Source of the DNA: Actinomycetota bacterium
GTDB taxonomy: Bacteria; Actinomycetota; Actinomycetes; Mycobacteriales; Pseudonocardiaceae
Assembly (NCBI GenBank): GCA_021324675.1
Contig: JAJPIR010000121.1
Span: 1 to 64,000, forward strand
Direction of reading: 5' to 3'
Length of the DNA stretch: 64,000 nt
Shown: piece by piece, positions 19,546-30,835 of the stretch
Numbering within the stretch: the stretch's first letter is position 1
How the letters are laid out: the number at the start of each line of letters is the position of its first letter
Notes under the pieces: model-generated
Seen by the model: the letters and a program-made list of their open reading frames with translations, nothing else
The model's database searches: none
What the model was told of the DNA's origin: nothing
Made by a program: the position numbers and the translations under genes

Positions 19546-20934
19546 ATGCAGCGGATCATGGTGGGCATAGACGGGTCGGCGGCGTCGAAGGCGGCGCTGC
19601 GCTGGGCGGCGGAAATGGCCGGGCGTGTCGGGGCACGCCTGGAGGTGATCCGAGCGTGGCACTATCCGCCGCCGTATCACGAGTGGGACGCGCGGCCGTC
19701 AAGTTACGGTTTCCTTCCCCTGTTGCCTGACCGCGATCGGGCCGAACAGTTGGCCCGCGATGAGCTGACCGCCACCACAGCCGAAGTGCTTGGTGCGCAC
19801 CCCACGGTTAAGTTTGATGAGCGGGTGATCAACGGGCATGCCGGTCATGTGCTGATCGAGGCGTCAACCGATGCAGCGCTGCTGGTGGTAGGCCAACACG
19901 GGCACAACCGGCTGCAGGCATTCGTGCTGGGATCTGTCGCTCGGGTATGCACCGAGCAGGCACGCTGCCCAGTTGTGGTGATCCCGGCCGAAGCTCGTGA
20001 GCCGAGTAGTCGACAACTGATTCAACCTGCTACCACGGCCACCAATGGAACAAGCAAGATCGTTGGCCATCCGATCGTGGTCGGCGTGGACGGGTCAGCA
20101 TGGTCACTGCACGCCGTCCGGTGGGCCGCCGAGGAAGCAGCTTTGCGGCGGGTGCCGCTGCGCTTAGTGCACAGTGTTCCCTTGTCCGCAATTCGCCGCG
20201 GCGGCAACTTTGAGGCTCTGGAAGACGAGGGGCGCCGGTATGTGACCCAAGCCCAGGGCGGGGTACGCCAGATTTACCCCGAGGTCACCGTGGATGTTGA
20301 GGTACACACTGGTGATCCGGTGCCGGTGTTAGTTGACCTCTCGCGGCAGGCCCGACTGCTGGTAGTGGGTTCGCGTGGACTGGGCAAGTTTAGTGACCTG
20401 TTAGCGGGCTCTACCGCGGTTGCTCTGGCCAGGCATGGGCACTGCCCGCTCGCGGTCATCCACGGCCCAATAGGGGAGCAGGCGGCAGCCCGCCAGGGAC
20501 CGGTGGTAGTCGGCGTGGACGGATCACCCACTAGCGAAGCGGCGGTCGCTTTGGCTTTCGAGGAAGCCTCATTGCGCAATCTCGACTTGGTGGCCGTGCA
20601 CACCTGGATCGATTTTTCGTCGGATTATTCTTACGCATACGCGCGGCAATTCATCACCGACTGGGAAGAGATCGAAACCGAGGAACGCGAGCTGCTAGCG
20701 CAACGACTGGCCGGGTGGCAGGAAAAGTACCCGGACGTCACAGTGAAGCGGGTCGTCACCGCTGACCGGCCGGTGCGTCATCTGCTGGAGCAGGCGTCGC
20801 ACGCCCCACTGCTAGTCGTCGGTAGCCGAGGTCGCGGCGCGATTTCCGGTGCGTTGCTGGGCACGACGAGCCAGGCACTGATCTACCACAGCCCCTGCCC
20901 GCTTCTGATTGCGCGTCCGACCTCCGCGCCCTAA
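19546..20934 (+). CDS. Universal stress protein with three tandem USP domains
   Basis: Three starts (RIMVGIDGSAASKAALRWAA; PIVVGVDGSAWSLHAVRWAA; PVVVGVDGSPTSEAAVALAF) and three LLVVG..G.. motifs in one 462-aa ORF. Confidence 0.93.
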   Translation: MQRIMVGIDGSAASKAALRWAAEMAGRVGARLEVIRAWHYPPPYHEWDARPSSYGFLPLLPDRDRAEQLARDELTATTAEVLGAHPTVKFDERVINGHAGHVLIEASTDAALLVVGQHGHNRLQAFVLGSVARVCTEQARCPVVVIPAEAREPSSRQLIQPATTATNGTSKIVGHPIVVGVDGSAWSLHAVRWAAEEAALRRVPLRLVHSVPLSAIRRGGNFEALEDEGRRYVTQAQGGVRQIYPEVTVDVEVHTGDPVPVLVDLSRQARLLVVGSRGLGKFSDLLAGSTAVALARHGHCPLAVIHGPIGEQAAARQGPVVVGVDGSPTSEAAVALAFEEASLRNLDLVAVHTWIDFSSDYSYAYARQFITDWEEIETEERELLAQRLAGWQEKYPDVTVKRVVTADRPVRHLLEQASHAPLLVVGSRGRGAISGALLGTTSQALIYHSPCPLLIARPTSAP

Positions 20935-20988
20935 TCGGCGCCGCAGACGGGTGGACATGGCCGCGTTCGGATCGACTCTCTTCCGCGC

Positions 20989-22095
20989 TTGTTGTCGTGC
21001 TTGGCGCCGTGTCGCCGGCCGGTCGTGATGGGCATCTGGGGACGCGCCATACGACCACCACGGTGGCGGTTGTTGTTCGACGTTGCGTTAGCACTGGTGG
21101 GTGTAGGGATCGCGGTGTGGCGTTTAGCGCCGACGTTGGCGCACGTCCCCGACCTGGGGGCCCGCCTGGCTGGTCTCGGAAGGGGTTGGCTGGTGCTGGC
21201 CCTGCTGCTGGCGGTGGCCTCGCTGGCGGACTATGGGGAACTACACCGCCGGCTGCTGATAGCAGGTGGCGCCCGCATCTCGGGCGCCACGGTCCAGGCG
21301 ATCACGTTCATCGGTAATGCGGTCACGCAGGCCGTGCCGTCTGGAGGCTCGCTGGCCGGTGGCGGGTACTCGGTGGCAGTACTGCAGCGGCGTGGGGTTG
21401 ACGCCGCACTGTCGGTGTGGACGGTCGCGATGGGGATCCTGCTGACATCTACAACCATGGCGGTGATGGCACCGCTGTGTTTAGCCGCGGGCCAATTCCT
21501 CAGCGTGCCCGCCGCAGTGGCACTGTCGGGGACTATCGCCGCGCTGTGCTGGGCAGGGTGGAGCGTGATGCGGCGTCCCCCCATAGTTGATGCGATAGCT
21601 CGCGGCGTATTAGCAGCAGCCGGCCAGATGCCTGTGCTACGACACACCGACTGGCCCGCTCAGCAATCGACACGGGTCAACCAATTCGCCCAACGCATCG
21701 GGCACCTACGGCCACGCCCAGTGCAGTGGGTGACGTTTGTCGCTGCGGCAGTGGCCACGTGGATGCTCGACTACCTGGCGCTGGCCGCGTGCGCGGCCGC
21801 TACCGGCAGCGCAATCCCTTGGGCCGCGGTCGCGGTCGGCTATCTGATTGTGCAGATCAGCATCGGGCTGGAATTGACTCCCGGCGGTACCGGACCCGCG
21901 GAAGCGGGCCTGCTCGCCGCCCTGGTATCGGGAGGCATCCCTGCGGGCTCTGCGGCGATCGTGGTGATGGTGTATCGCGTCCTAACCTTGCTGGTACTCG
22001 CAATGTTGGGCTGGGCCGTGTTTGTTAGCGTTGCCCTGCACCGGGCGCATCGACGGGCGGGATCAACCAACGGCACCCATAACCGCAGTCACTGA
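20989..22095 (+). CDS. Lysylphosphatidylglycerol synthase TM/UPF0104 family flippase-like protein
   Basis: LAVASLADYGELHRRLL...TVQAITFIGNAVTQAVPSGGSLAGGGYSVAVLQRRGVD...ELTPGGTGPAEAGLLAALVSGG. Confidence 0.85.
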   Translation: MLSCLAPCRRPVVMGIWGRAIRPPRWRLLFDVALALVGVGIAVWRLAPTLAHVPDLGARLAGLGRGWLVLALLLAVASLADYGELHRRLLIAGGARISGATVQAITFIGNAVTQAVPSGGSLAGGGYSVAVLQRRGVDAALSVWTVAMGILLTSTTMAVMAPLCLAAGQFLSVPAAVALSGTIAALCWAGWSVMRRPPIVDAIARGVLAAAGQMPVLRHTDWPAQQSTRVNQFAQRIGHLRPRPVQWVTFVAAAVATWMLDYLALAACAAATGSAIPWAAVAVGYLIVQISIGLELTPGGTGPAEAGLLAALVSGGIPAGSAAIVVMVYRVLTLLVLAMLGWAVFVSVALHRAHRRAGSTNGTHNRSH

Positions 22096-22143
22096 CCGTC
22101 CGTATCCCGGGGACGTTCGAGCTGTGCGCTTCAACTGAATATT

Positions 22144-22161
22144 CCGGGACGTACGTCCCGG
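22144..22161. promoter_or_regulatory. Putative DosR box, perfect 18-bp palindrome
   Basis: CCGGGACGTACGTCCCGG, about 95 bp upstream of the USP at 22256; 12/14 core match to GGGACTWWAGTCCC. Confidence 0.6.
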
Positions 22162-22255
22162 GCAGGCGACTTCTTGCGACCCTGCTGGTTGCGGTGATTG
22201 CGGCGGAGGCTGGAAACCATCGCCACAAAGCCAGGCGCGTCCGCAGGAGGCGAGC

Positions 22256-23158
22256 ATGGACACCGCTCACGAACTCGATGCCATCATTGCCGGAGTCGAT
22301 GGATCACCAGCGGCGCTGCAAGCCGTCCGCTGGGCAGCGACCGAAGCGCGCAACTTACGCTGCCCCCTTCGCCTGGTACATACCCTTCAGTGGCCACTTG
22401 TCGGCTACCCGATACCGCCTGGGTTGAGAGCTGACTGGACCAACGAGATCCACAAGCAGGGCTGTGAATGGCTGCGGCAGGCTGAAAAGGCGGCCAAACT
22501 CACCGCCCCGGAACTACCGGTGCAGGTGCACTTGCTCGCCGGCGACCCCAGACAATGCCTGCTCACCGAAGCAGAAAGCGCCCGGGAACTCGTGGTGGGA
22601 TCGCGTGGATTAGGTGGCTTCACCGGCATGATGCTGGGGTCGACCAGCGCCGCAGTGGTTCAACACGCCCCCTGCCCGGTCGTGGTGGTGCACGGACCGG
22701 GAATTGCCAACGGCCCGGTCGTTGTCGGCCTGGACGGCTCGGCGGTCAGCGAACAGGCATTGGGGTATGCCTTCGAGGCTGCCTCACACGCCGGGGTCCG
22801 GTTGGTGGCCGCGCACGCTTGGGGCGATCTCGGTGAGTCCGAATCGTGGCTTGTCAGGGTCGCCGGGATGACCTTTGACGACATCGAGGCGGTAGGGCAT
22901 CAGATGCTCGCTGAACAGCTCGCACCCTGGCAGGACAAATACCCCGGTGTGTCCGTTGAACCTCGGGTCATCCACCGGCAGTTCCCCGATGTCGCACTGA
23001 TCGAGCTGGGAGGTCAGGCACGGATGGTTGTCGTAGGCTCCCATGGCCGTGGTAGGTTCACCCGGCTTCTGCTCGGCTCGGTAAGCCACGCGGTAGCACA
23101 GCACGCCACCTGCCCGGTCGCTGTATGTAGACGGGGATCAAAGACGGCAGGCAAGTGA
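22256..23158 (+). CDS. Universal stress protein, two domains
   Basis: IIAGVDGSPAALQAVRWAA...VVGSRGLGGFTGMMLGSTSAAVVQHAPCPVVVV...VVVGLDGSAVSEQALGYAF...VVGSHGRGRFTRLLLGSVSHAVAQHATCPVAV. Confidence 0.9.
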   Translation: MDTAHELDAIIAGVDGSPAALQAVRWAATEARNLRCPLRLVHTLQWPLVGYPIPPGLRADWTNEIHKQGCEWLRQAEKAAKLTAPELPVQVHLLAGDPRQCLLTEAESARELVVGSRGLGGFTGMMLGSTSAAVVQHAPCPVVVVHGPGIANGPVVVGLDGSAVSEQALGYAFEAASHAGVRLVAAHAWGDLGESESWLVRVAGMTFDDIEAVGHQMLAEQLAPWQDKYPGVSVEPRVIHRQFPDVALIELGGQARMVVVGSHGRGRFTRLLLGSVSHAVAQHATCPVAVCRRGSKTAGK

Positions 23159-23428
23159 CCCGTAATTTGACCAACCGGCTTGTCAGCCACCAGGTCCACG
23201 GGAAATGCGTTTGGCTTGCTCTCGATTCCCATTACCGCCAGCTCCTCGGCCGCAACGACCCGGGCATCGGGCCGGGAAAAACGACGCTGACGTGTTCGTC
23301 GGGGCCCAGCGCACCCGGTACGGCGGTTGACCATCCCCAGACAGCAACTCCTCGATGCGTCCTGGAATGCTATGCCGATTCACCGTGGCGGTCCCAACGA
23401 TGAGCCGGTCACCCGGCTTCGCCTGCAT
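23153..23428 (-). pseudogene. DUF1918-like protein, frameshifted
   Basis: MQAKPGDRLIVGTATVNRHSIPGRIEELLSGDGQPPYRVRW...FFP, then in another frame PDARVVAAEELAVMGI; one G missing at about 23280 would join them. Confidence 0.6.
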
Positions 23429-23581
23429 GGTCTTTCCCACCCCAGCAGCCAACCTGTCCGTGCTGCTCAGCCAGGCGAGGCCGGATGTCATTCATAGGGT
23501 CGCAAAAAAGATGGGTCAGGCCCTGCCCGTCATCGCACAACACGCAATGGCGAAGAGAAAATCTGAAAACGTGGACGTGCC

Positions 23582-25301
23582 ATGGGAACCGCTAGTCAGC
23601 TTAAGCTGGTACGGGGATTGCTCCCTGGAGTGACTAGCTTTCGGTGGTTATCAGCGTGCCTGGTTGCATAGTGATCTGCTGGCGGGGGCGGCGGTAGCCG
23701 CGTATCTGATTCCTCAGGTGATGGCTTATGCGGAGATCGCGGGCCTATCCGCAGTGACCGGTTTGGTCGCCGTGAGCGGCGCGCTGGCCAGTTACGCGGT
23801 ATTGGGATCATCCCGGCAACTTTCGGTCGGTCCCGAGTCGACCACGGCGTTGATGACTGCCGCAACAGTGGCACCGCTGGCGGGTGGAGACCCGATCCGC
23901 TATGCCGCTTTGGCGTCGGGTCTTGCCGTTGTGGTGGGTGTGCTCTGCTTGCTCGGTCGATTGGCGCGGGCAGGAGCGTTGGCGGATTTACTGTCCAAAC
24001 CGGTGCTTATCGGCTACCTCACTGGAATTGCCATCCTAATGATCATCAGCCAGTTGCACCAACTCACGGGGATTCCTATTCACGGCAATTCAGTGCTCTC
24101 CGAAATCACGTCATTCGTCACCGGGCTCAATCGGTTGCACGTTCCTACGGCGACAATGTCGGTGTTGTTGCTGGTGGTGTTGCTCCTCGGCCAACGACTG
24201 CGGCCTAACTGGCCGATACTGCTGATCAGCATGCTCGCAGCCACCGGCGCGGTTGCGGTGTTTTCCTTGCAGCGTTACGGCATCGTGGTGATCGGTCAGG
24301 CGGCTACCGGGATGCCCGCACTGGCAGCCCCACGTCTGTCAACCGCGGACCTGCCAGCTTTGGCGCTGCCCGCGCTGGGGATTGCGGTCGTCGCCTACTC
24401 CGACAACATGCTCACCGCTCGCGCTTTCGTCAGCCGCCGGTCGCAAACCGTGGACGCCAACGCGGAGCTAATCGCTTTGGGCATGGCGAACATGGTCGCC
24501 GGGCTGCTCCGTGGGTTTCCGGTCAGCAGCAGCGGCAGCCGCACCGCAATCGGCGCTGCCCAGGGCAGCCGCACCCAGCTGCACTCGCTGGTCGCGGTGG
24601 TCCTCGCAGCGGGCGACACCGTACTGGCCGGCTTTCCGGCGGCGGCTCTGGGCGCCGTCGTGGTCTACGCCGCACTACAGTTGATCGACCTACCGGCATT
24701 TACCAGGATCGCCCGCTTCCGGCATTCCGAATTTGATACTCGCCCTGACCGCCAGCTGCGGCGTGCTGGTGTTGGGTGTCCTTTATGGAGTTCTGGTCGC
24801 CGTCGGGCTGTCCATCATGGAATTGCTGCGCCGGCGGCCCGACCACATGACGGTATCCTCGGTTATGCGCCTGGTGTGCCAGGCATGCATGACATTGATG
24901 ACTACGCTGACGCTCGGCAAGTGCCCGGCTTAATCGTCTACCGGTATGACGCACCACTGTGCTTCGCCAACGCTGAGGACTTCCGGCGTCGGGCATTGGC
25001 GGCGGCTGTCTCTGCTCCGTCCCCACTGCGGTGGTTTTTGCTCAACGCCGAAGCCAATGTCGAGGTGGATAGCACAGCAATTGATGCGCTGAAAGCACTT
25101 TACGCTGAGCTGTGCCGCGAAGACGTGGTGTTTGCGATGGCTCGGGTCAAACAAGACCTGCGTGACCAGCTTGCTAAAACTGATTTCATTCGTACCGTCG
25201 GAGAAAACAGAATCTTCATGACGTTACCTACCGCAGTCATGGCCTACCGGAACTGGCACCAGCAGCACTTCGGCTCATTCCCCGACGGGCCGCAACCATA
25301 G
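23582..25301 (+). pseudogene. SulP-family anion transporter with STAS domain, several frame breaks
   Basis: N-terminus MGTASQLKLVRGLLPGVTSFRWLSA ends in TAG; main ORF 23664-25301 has SulP core and STAS; residues near 24733-24835 are in the alternative frame (LILALTASCGVLVLGVLYGVLVAVGLSIMELLRR). Confidence 0.75.
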
Positions 25302-25484
25302 CCCCAACCCGAAGCAGCACTCTGGCTACAGACTGCGCTCGTGGGGCTTGACCATCCGGCGGATTGACCTGCCACAGGTGGCTGAACCTGACGTACCAGT
25401 GATGACCCCACCGCCGGGGGCAAAAAGGCGGCAGTAATCGCGACGCTGCGACGGCAATCTGGGCGCCACTGAACGCATCATTTG

Positions 25485-25533
25485 GGGTAACCGATAAGAA
25501 ACGTGTCACCAGCTGCAAACGCGGGTGATCTTG
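25485..25533 (+). repeat. Tn3-family terminal inverted repeat, left
   Basis: GGGTAACCGATAAGAAACGTGTCACCAGCTGCAAACGCGGGTGATCTTG. Confidence 0.95.
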
Positions 25534-25544
25534 CTCGTCAATCG

Positions 25545-26201
25545 GCGCCGGCGGAGAGCTGGTGCAGGCCGCGGCCGGCGGCGCGCAGCTCGCGCAGGTC
25601 CGGGATGTAGTTGTAGAGGGTGCCGGGGTTGACGCCAAGCAGCTTCGCGATGGCGGTGACGCTGGCCTCGGGTTGGGCAGCAGGTCACGGGCGGCGCGGA
25701 TGATCTCGGGTGTGACGACAGTGGGGCGGCCGCCGACGCGGCCGTGGGCGCAGGCGGCGGCCAGGCCCTCGTGGGTGCCGGAGACGATCAACTCGCGGAT
25801 GAACTCGGCCAGGGCGGCGAAGACGTGGAAGACCTTCCGCCCGCCCGGGGTCGTGGTGTCGAGGTTCTCGTGCAGGGAGGTGAACCCGACGCCGCGGCGG
25901 CGCAGGTCGCCGATGGTGGCGATGAGATCCGGCAAGGAGCGGGAGAGCCGATCCAGTGACGGCACGACGAGGGTGTCACCGGCGTGCATGAAGTCCAGAC
26001 ACGTGACGAGCTGGGCTGGTCGGTGTCGCGACCGGACTGCTTCTCGGCGAAGATGCGTCGGCAGCCGGCGGCCTTCAGCGCGTCGAATTGGCGTTCGAGC
26101 TTCTGCCCGCCGGTGGAGACGCGGGCGTAGCCGATGCGGATGTTGGTGAGCACCGCCGGTTCAGCGGCGAGCAGTTCGGGGGGTTCAAGCGCACCGGTCA
26201 T
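25545..26201 (-). pseudogene. Tn3-type serine resolvase, frameshifted
   Basis: [43 protein letters not shown]; next frame [44 protein letters not shown] tail in a third frame. Confidence 0.88.
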
Positions 26202-26408
26202 GCTTTCAGAAAACGGTGTCCAGCTTGTTGTTGAACACCTGGTTTTTGAACGACTTTTTGAAGGCAACCCAGACGCATTTGAGGACCTTGCAGCGATCTT
26301 CAACAAACGATGGTTTGTTGAAGACCAGCCAGCGCCGTCATGCGGTGTTGGCTAGGGTTATACCGGTGCGCCGGGAAGTCGGGTCGGCAGTAGGTAGATC
26401 CGACTTCG

Positions 26409-27749
26409 ATGAAGGGTGCTTCCATGGCTGCTTCGCCGCGCCGTTCTGTGCCGTTGTTCCCCCGGGGTTCCTGGGCTGAGACCCGGCGGATCGCTGACAT
26501 CCTGCGCCGGGAGACGATCGGCGGGGCGCTGCTGTTGGCCGGGGCGTTGCTCGGCATGATCTGGGCGAACACCCCGTGGTCGGCGACGTATGAGGCGGTG
26601 CGTGACTACCCCGTCGGCCCGGCGGTACTGCATCTTGATCTTAGCCTGGGAACATGGGCGGCTGATGGTTTGTTGGCGATCTTCTTCTTCGTCGCGGGGT
26701 TGGAGCTCAAGCGGGAGTTCGTCGCCGGTGATCTGCGCGACCCCCGGCGCGCCGCGGTGCCGGTCGCCGCGGCCCTCGGCGGGGTGCTAGTCCCGGCTGG
26801 GCTGTACCTCCTGGTGGCTGCGCGTGCCGGCGGTGACGCCGGCCAGGGCTGGGCGATCCCGACTGCCACCGATATCGCCTTCGCCTTGGCCGTGCTCGCG
26901 GTGATCGGACGCAACCTGCCTACCGCGCTGCGCACGTTCCTGCTCACCTTGGCCGTGGTTGATGACCTGCTCGCGATCATCTTCATCGCGGTGTTCTACA
27001 CCGCCCACTTGTCGGTGCTGCCCCTGCTGGGTGCCCTGGTTCCGCTTGTCGTGTTCGCGGTGCTGGTGCAGCGCCGGATCCGCTCCTGGTGGCTGCTGCT
27101 GCCGCTGGCCGTCGCCACCTGGGTGTTGGTTCATGCCTCCGGCGTGCACGCCACCGTCGCCGGTGTCCTGTTGGCGTTCACCGTGCCGGTCGTGCGCAGC
27201 GACAAGGCCGGTGGTCCGATTGCCGGCCCCGGCCTGGCCGAGCACTTCGAGCACCGCTTCCGACCCCTCTCCGCCGGCGTCGCCGTGCCGATCTTCGCGT
27301 TCCTGTCCGCCGGGGTGACCATCCGCGGGCTCGATGGACTCGCTGCCTCATTGACCGACCGAGTGGCCCTGGGCATCATCGTTGGCCTGGTCGTCGGCAA
27401 GCCCATCGGCATTACCGGTGCCACCTGGCTGGTGGCTCGCTTCACCCGCGCCGACCTCGATGAGGATCTGAGCTGGACCGACGTTGTCGGGTTGGCGATG
27501 CTCGGCGGCATCGGCTTCACTGTCTCCCTACTCATCGGGGAACTCGCGTTCGAGCTCGGCACCGAACGCGACGACCACGTCAACGTCGCCGTGCTCGCCG
27601 GCTCGCTCGCCGCCGCCCTGCTGGCCGCGGTCGTCCTGCGCCTGCGCGATCGGGCTTACCGCCGCATCCGTGAGGTCGAAGCCGTCGACCGCGACCACGA
27701 CGGCATCCCGGACGTCTACGCGGCCGACGCGCCCACACAGCAGCCGTGA
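26409..27749 (+). CDS. nhaA: Na+/H+ antiporter NhaA
   Basis: [39 protein letters not shown]...[44 protein letters not shown]. Confidence 0.95.
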   Translation: MKGASMAASPRRSVPLFPRGSWAETRRIADILRRETIGGALLLAGALLGMIWANTPWSATYEAVRDYPVGPAVLHLDLSLGTWAADGLLAIFFFVAGLELKREFVAGDLRDPRRAAVPVAAALGGVLVPAGLYLLVAARAGGDAGQGWAIPTATDIAFALAVLAVIGRNLPTALRTFLLTLAVVDDLLAIIFIAVFYTAHLSVLPLLGALVPLVVFAVLVQRRIRSWWLLLPLAVATWVLVHASGVHATVAGVLLAFTVPVVRSDKAGGPIAGPGLAEHFEHRFRPLSAGVAVPIFAFLSAGVTIRGLDGLAASLTDRVALGIIVGLVVGKPIGITGATWLVARFTRADLDEDLSWTDVVGLAMLGGIGFTVSLLIGELAFELGTERDDHVNVAVLAGSLAAALLAAVVLRLRDRAYRRIREVEAVDRDHDGIPDVYAADAPTQQP

Positions 27750-30719
27750 CTACGAGCCGAGCGCTGAGGCGGGGACACCGAGCGCGAGACGGCGGCTCAT
27801 GTCGAGCTTGACCTCCCCGTACGGGGCCACGTGCGTCCAGAACAACGGCGTCAGGCCGCGCCGGTCGATGTCGGTCAACTGCGCTGTCCACTCCTCGTCG
27901 GCGAGCACGTCCTGCACCATGAGGGTCTTGACGGGTAGACCAGGGCGGCCTGCAATACCTGCAGGCACAGCACCGACAACTCCTGCTCGTCGCGGCGGTT
28001 GGTGGCGATGTCGCCACCCTTGCCGAAGAAGATCACGCTGTTGGCCCGGTTCCACGACTCGACGACGTTGAGCCCCTCGTTGATCTCGCGCTGCAGGTCC
28101 CGGTCCCTCAGGTAGCGGGCCACGAAAATGGTGCGCTGAGCCCGGCCGAGCTCGATCATCGCCTGGTAGGTGGGGTGGATCGCGTTGACCCGGGTGAACC
28201 GGCGCAGGATCGCCTCGGTCGAGGCGGTGCCGACCCGGATCACCGTCACATACTTGATCATCAGGTCGTACTGCTCGGCGATGATGTCCCAGCGGATCGG
28301 CCGGGTGAGCGCCGGCGCCAGCCGCCGATAGGCGTCCCCCTCGCCGGCGGCCGACCGGTACAGCCGGACCTTGTTGATCCGCTTGATCCGGGGCAGCAGG
28401 TCGAAGCCGAGCATCCGAGTGATGCCGAAGCCGACCTCGGACTGGCCGTGGGAGTCGACGTAGTTGCCCTCCACCTCCATCGTGGTGCCGTGCCGCATGC
28501 CTTCCTCGATCATCGCGGCGACCTCGGACGCCGAGCAGTTGATTAGCTGCTAGTGGATGGCCATGCTCTTGCGTTCGACGTGCCAGTAGATCAGCACGCC
28601 GCGGCCGCCGTAGCGGGAGTGCCACTCGGTAAACAGGTTCTGGTCGAACGCCCCGAAGTACGTCGAATCGCTGGCCACGGCGGTGGAGCCGGCGCCCCAA
28701 ACCGTGTGCGCCCGGACGGCGAACGTGGCGTTGGCGATCTCCACCGCGATCATGCGAGCCACCTCGGCGGTCAGGTACCGGCGGCACACGTAGCGGATGT
28801 CGTCCTCGCCGTGGCCGTGCCGACCGCTGCCGGCGATCGCCCGGATGCCGGTGTTGGTGCCATAGGCGTAGATGGCCAAAAGCAGCCGCTCCGCGAGGAC
28901 CTCCGGGGCCAGATCACCACGCCCGGCGGCCGCGGTCACGCCGGCGAGGCAGCCGGTACGCAGCACCGCCTCCTTGAGCATGTCGATCAGCGGGACGGTG
29001 CCCCACCGGGTGCGGATCTCCGCTTTGAGTCGACGCAGGTTGCGCGGCTCCGGCGCGGCGTCCAGGTCAGTCAGCCTGATCGGGCCGTTCTTGCCCCGCT
29101 CGGCGATCTCCAGCCAGCCGAGCTTGGGCAGCACGGTATCCAGCGCGGCCAGCTCGTCGCGCATTTCGGCGCGTAGCTGGTTAATGAACGCGGTCGGATC
29201 CAGCGGCCTGCGTAACGCGGCGTAGTGCGCGGCGCGATGGGTCTCGAAGTCATGCGGCAGGTCCTCGTCGGGGTTGCACCACCGGTCGGCGCCAACGACC
29301 CAGATCTCCTCGCAGCGCAGCCGTTCCCGCAGTGCCTGAAAGGTGCAGATCTCGTACACCGCACGCACCGCGCGGCGGACGCCCTTGCCGGTGTCGGTGA
29401 AGACCAGCGGGGTCCAGTCGCCGAGCAGACCCTTGTGCGTCGGCACGCTTTCGCCGGCCGGGTAGTAAGTCAGCCGGGCGTCGGCGCGCCGTTTGATCAG
29501 GTCAAGCGCGTCAAGCTCCGGGCGGTGAGTGGCGTTGTTAGAGCGGAACTCGAGCACGTCGAGCAGCTCGATCAGGCCGCGGCGGTAGTGGTTGGAGTAC
29601 GAGGCTTTCAGCGTGGTCTGTACGGTGCGCCGGTACAGCGGACCCTTGGTCTCGAACTCGTGCACCAGCTCGCGCAGCGCCTGCTCACCGCCGGCCACCG
29701 CTGAATAGACCACCTGGCGTACCGGGTCGTCCGGCCGGTCCAGGGATGCCTCGGCGATGGCGACAGGATGTTCTCCTTGCCGGTGACCCGCTTGAACACG
29801 TTGACCAGTTCCTCGGTGACCTTCTTGTCCGCCCGGAGGCCGATCCGGTGCACCGTGCAGATCAACAGCTCGACGAGGGTGTCGGTGATCTCCCGCAGCC
29901 GGGTGTGTAGCAGCGCGGCGAGCAGGGTCAGCATCAACGGCTCGGGGTGGTCGCGCAGGTGCGACGGTGACTCTACAGCGGCCCGGGCCCGCCAAGCCGC
30001 GATCACGCGCGGGACGACCTCGGCGAACAACCGCCCGGCAGTCCAATCGCGCGGACCGCGCGCAGCTTGCGGATCTCGGTGAGCATCGAGTCCAAGGACA
30101 CGTTGCCCGGCACCGACTTGATCAGCGCCAGCACCGAGTCCTCGCCGGTGTCGTCGTCCGGTACATCAACGGCGACCAGGGCGCGCAACCGACCGGTGAT
30201 GTCGACCGGCAGCCGGGCCACGATCCGGGCGGTCAGGGTCTGCTCGGCCTGGTGCAGCGCCGAGCGCACGATCCGGTCGATCCGCCCGGCCGCTGGCGGC
30301 TCGATCCGCGCGGCCCGGCACTGCACCAGCAGTTCGTCACGCACCAGCTCCGGACGCCGCTCTGCCTCGCACACGTTGACGGCCAGCCACTCGGTCAGCT
30401 TGTCCCCGTCGGCTACCGAGCACTCCCGGAAGCCCAGGTGCGCCCGGATCTGCGCCCGGTGGTACTCGATGGTGCGGCCGGTCCACTCGTACAAGCCCAG
30501 CTCGACCGGCTCCACCCCGACCTGGCGGGCAACGAATGCCACCGCCTCGTGAGCGAGCTCGCCGCAGCCGCGTGGGAATCGGCCGGCCCGCGTGTAGAAC
30601 TTCAACAGCAGCGCGAACCCCAGCCGCGTCGGCCCGCGCTTGCCGGCGATCAGCTCCTGCTCGTCATCCAGCAGCGTCCAGTGCTCGACAAGCTCATCGA
30701 GATCCAGGGATCGGGCCAC
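27750..30719 (-). pseudogene. tnpA: Tn3-family transposase TnpA, decayed
   Basis: DUF4158-like N-terminus (MARSLDLDELVEHWTLLDDEQELIAGKRGPTRLGFALLLKFY), core [61 protein letters not shown]; at least two frame breaks plus one stop. Confidence 0.92.
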
Positions 30720-30786
30720 GGGCGGACATCATCACGTAGCGCAGCACACACCCGCAGCCCCGAACCGTCTCCCGCACGTTGAACCG

Positions 30787-30835
30787 CAAGATCACCCGCG
30801 TTTGCGGCTGGTGACACGTTCCTTACCGGTTACCC
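30787..30835 (-). repeat. Tn3-family terminal inverted repeat, right
   Basis: Reverse complement GGGTAACCGGTAAGGAACGTGTCACCAGCCGCAAACGCGGGTGATCTTG, 3 mismatches to the left TIR. Confidence 0.95.

Larger units (their letters stand above)
25485..30835. mobile_element. Tn3-family transposon carrying nhaA
   Basis: 49-bp TIRs (25485-25533 and 30787-30835, 46/49), 5-bp TSD ATTTG on both sides, resolvase and Tn3 TnpA remnants inside. Confidence 0.95.
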
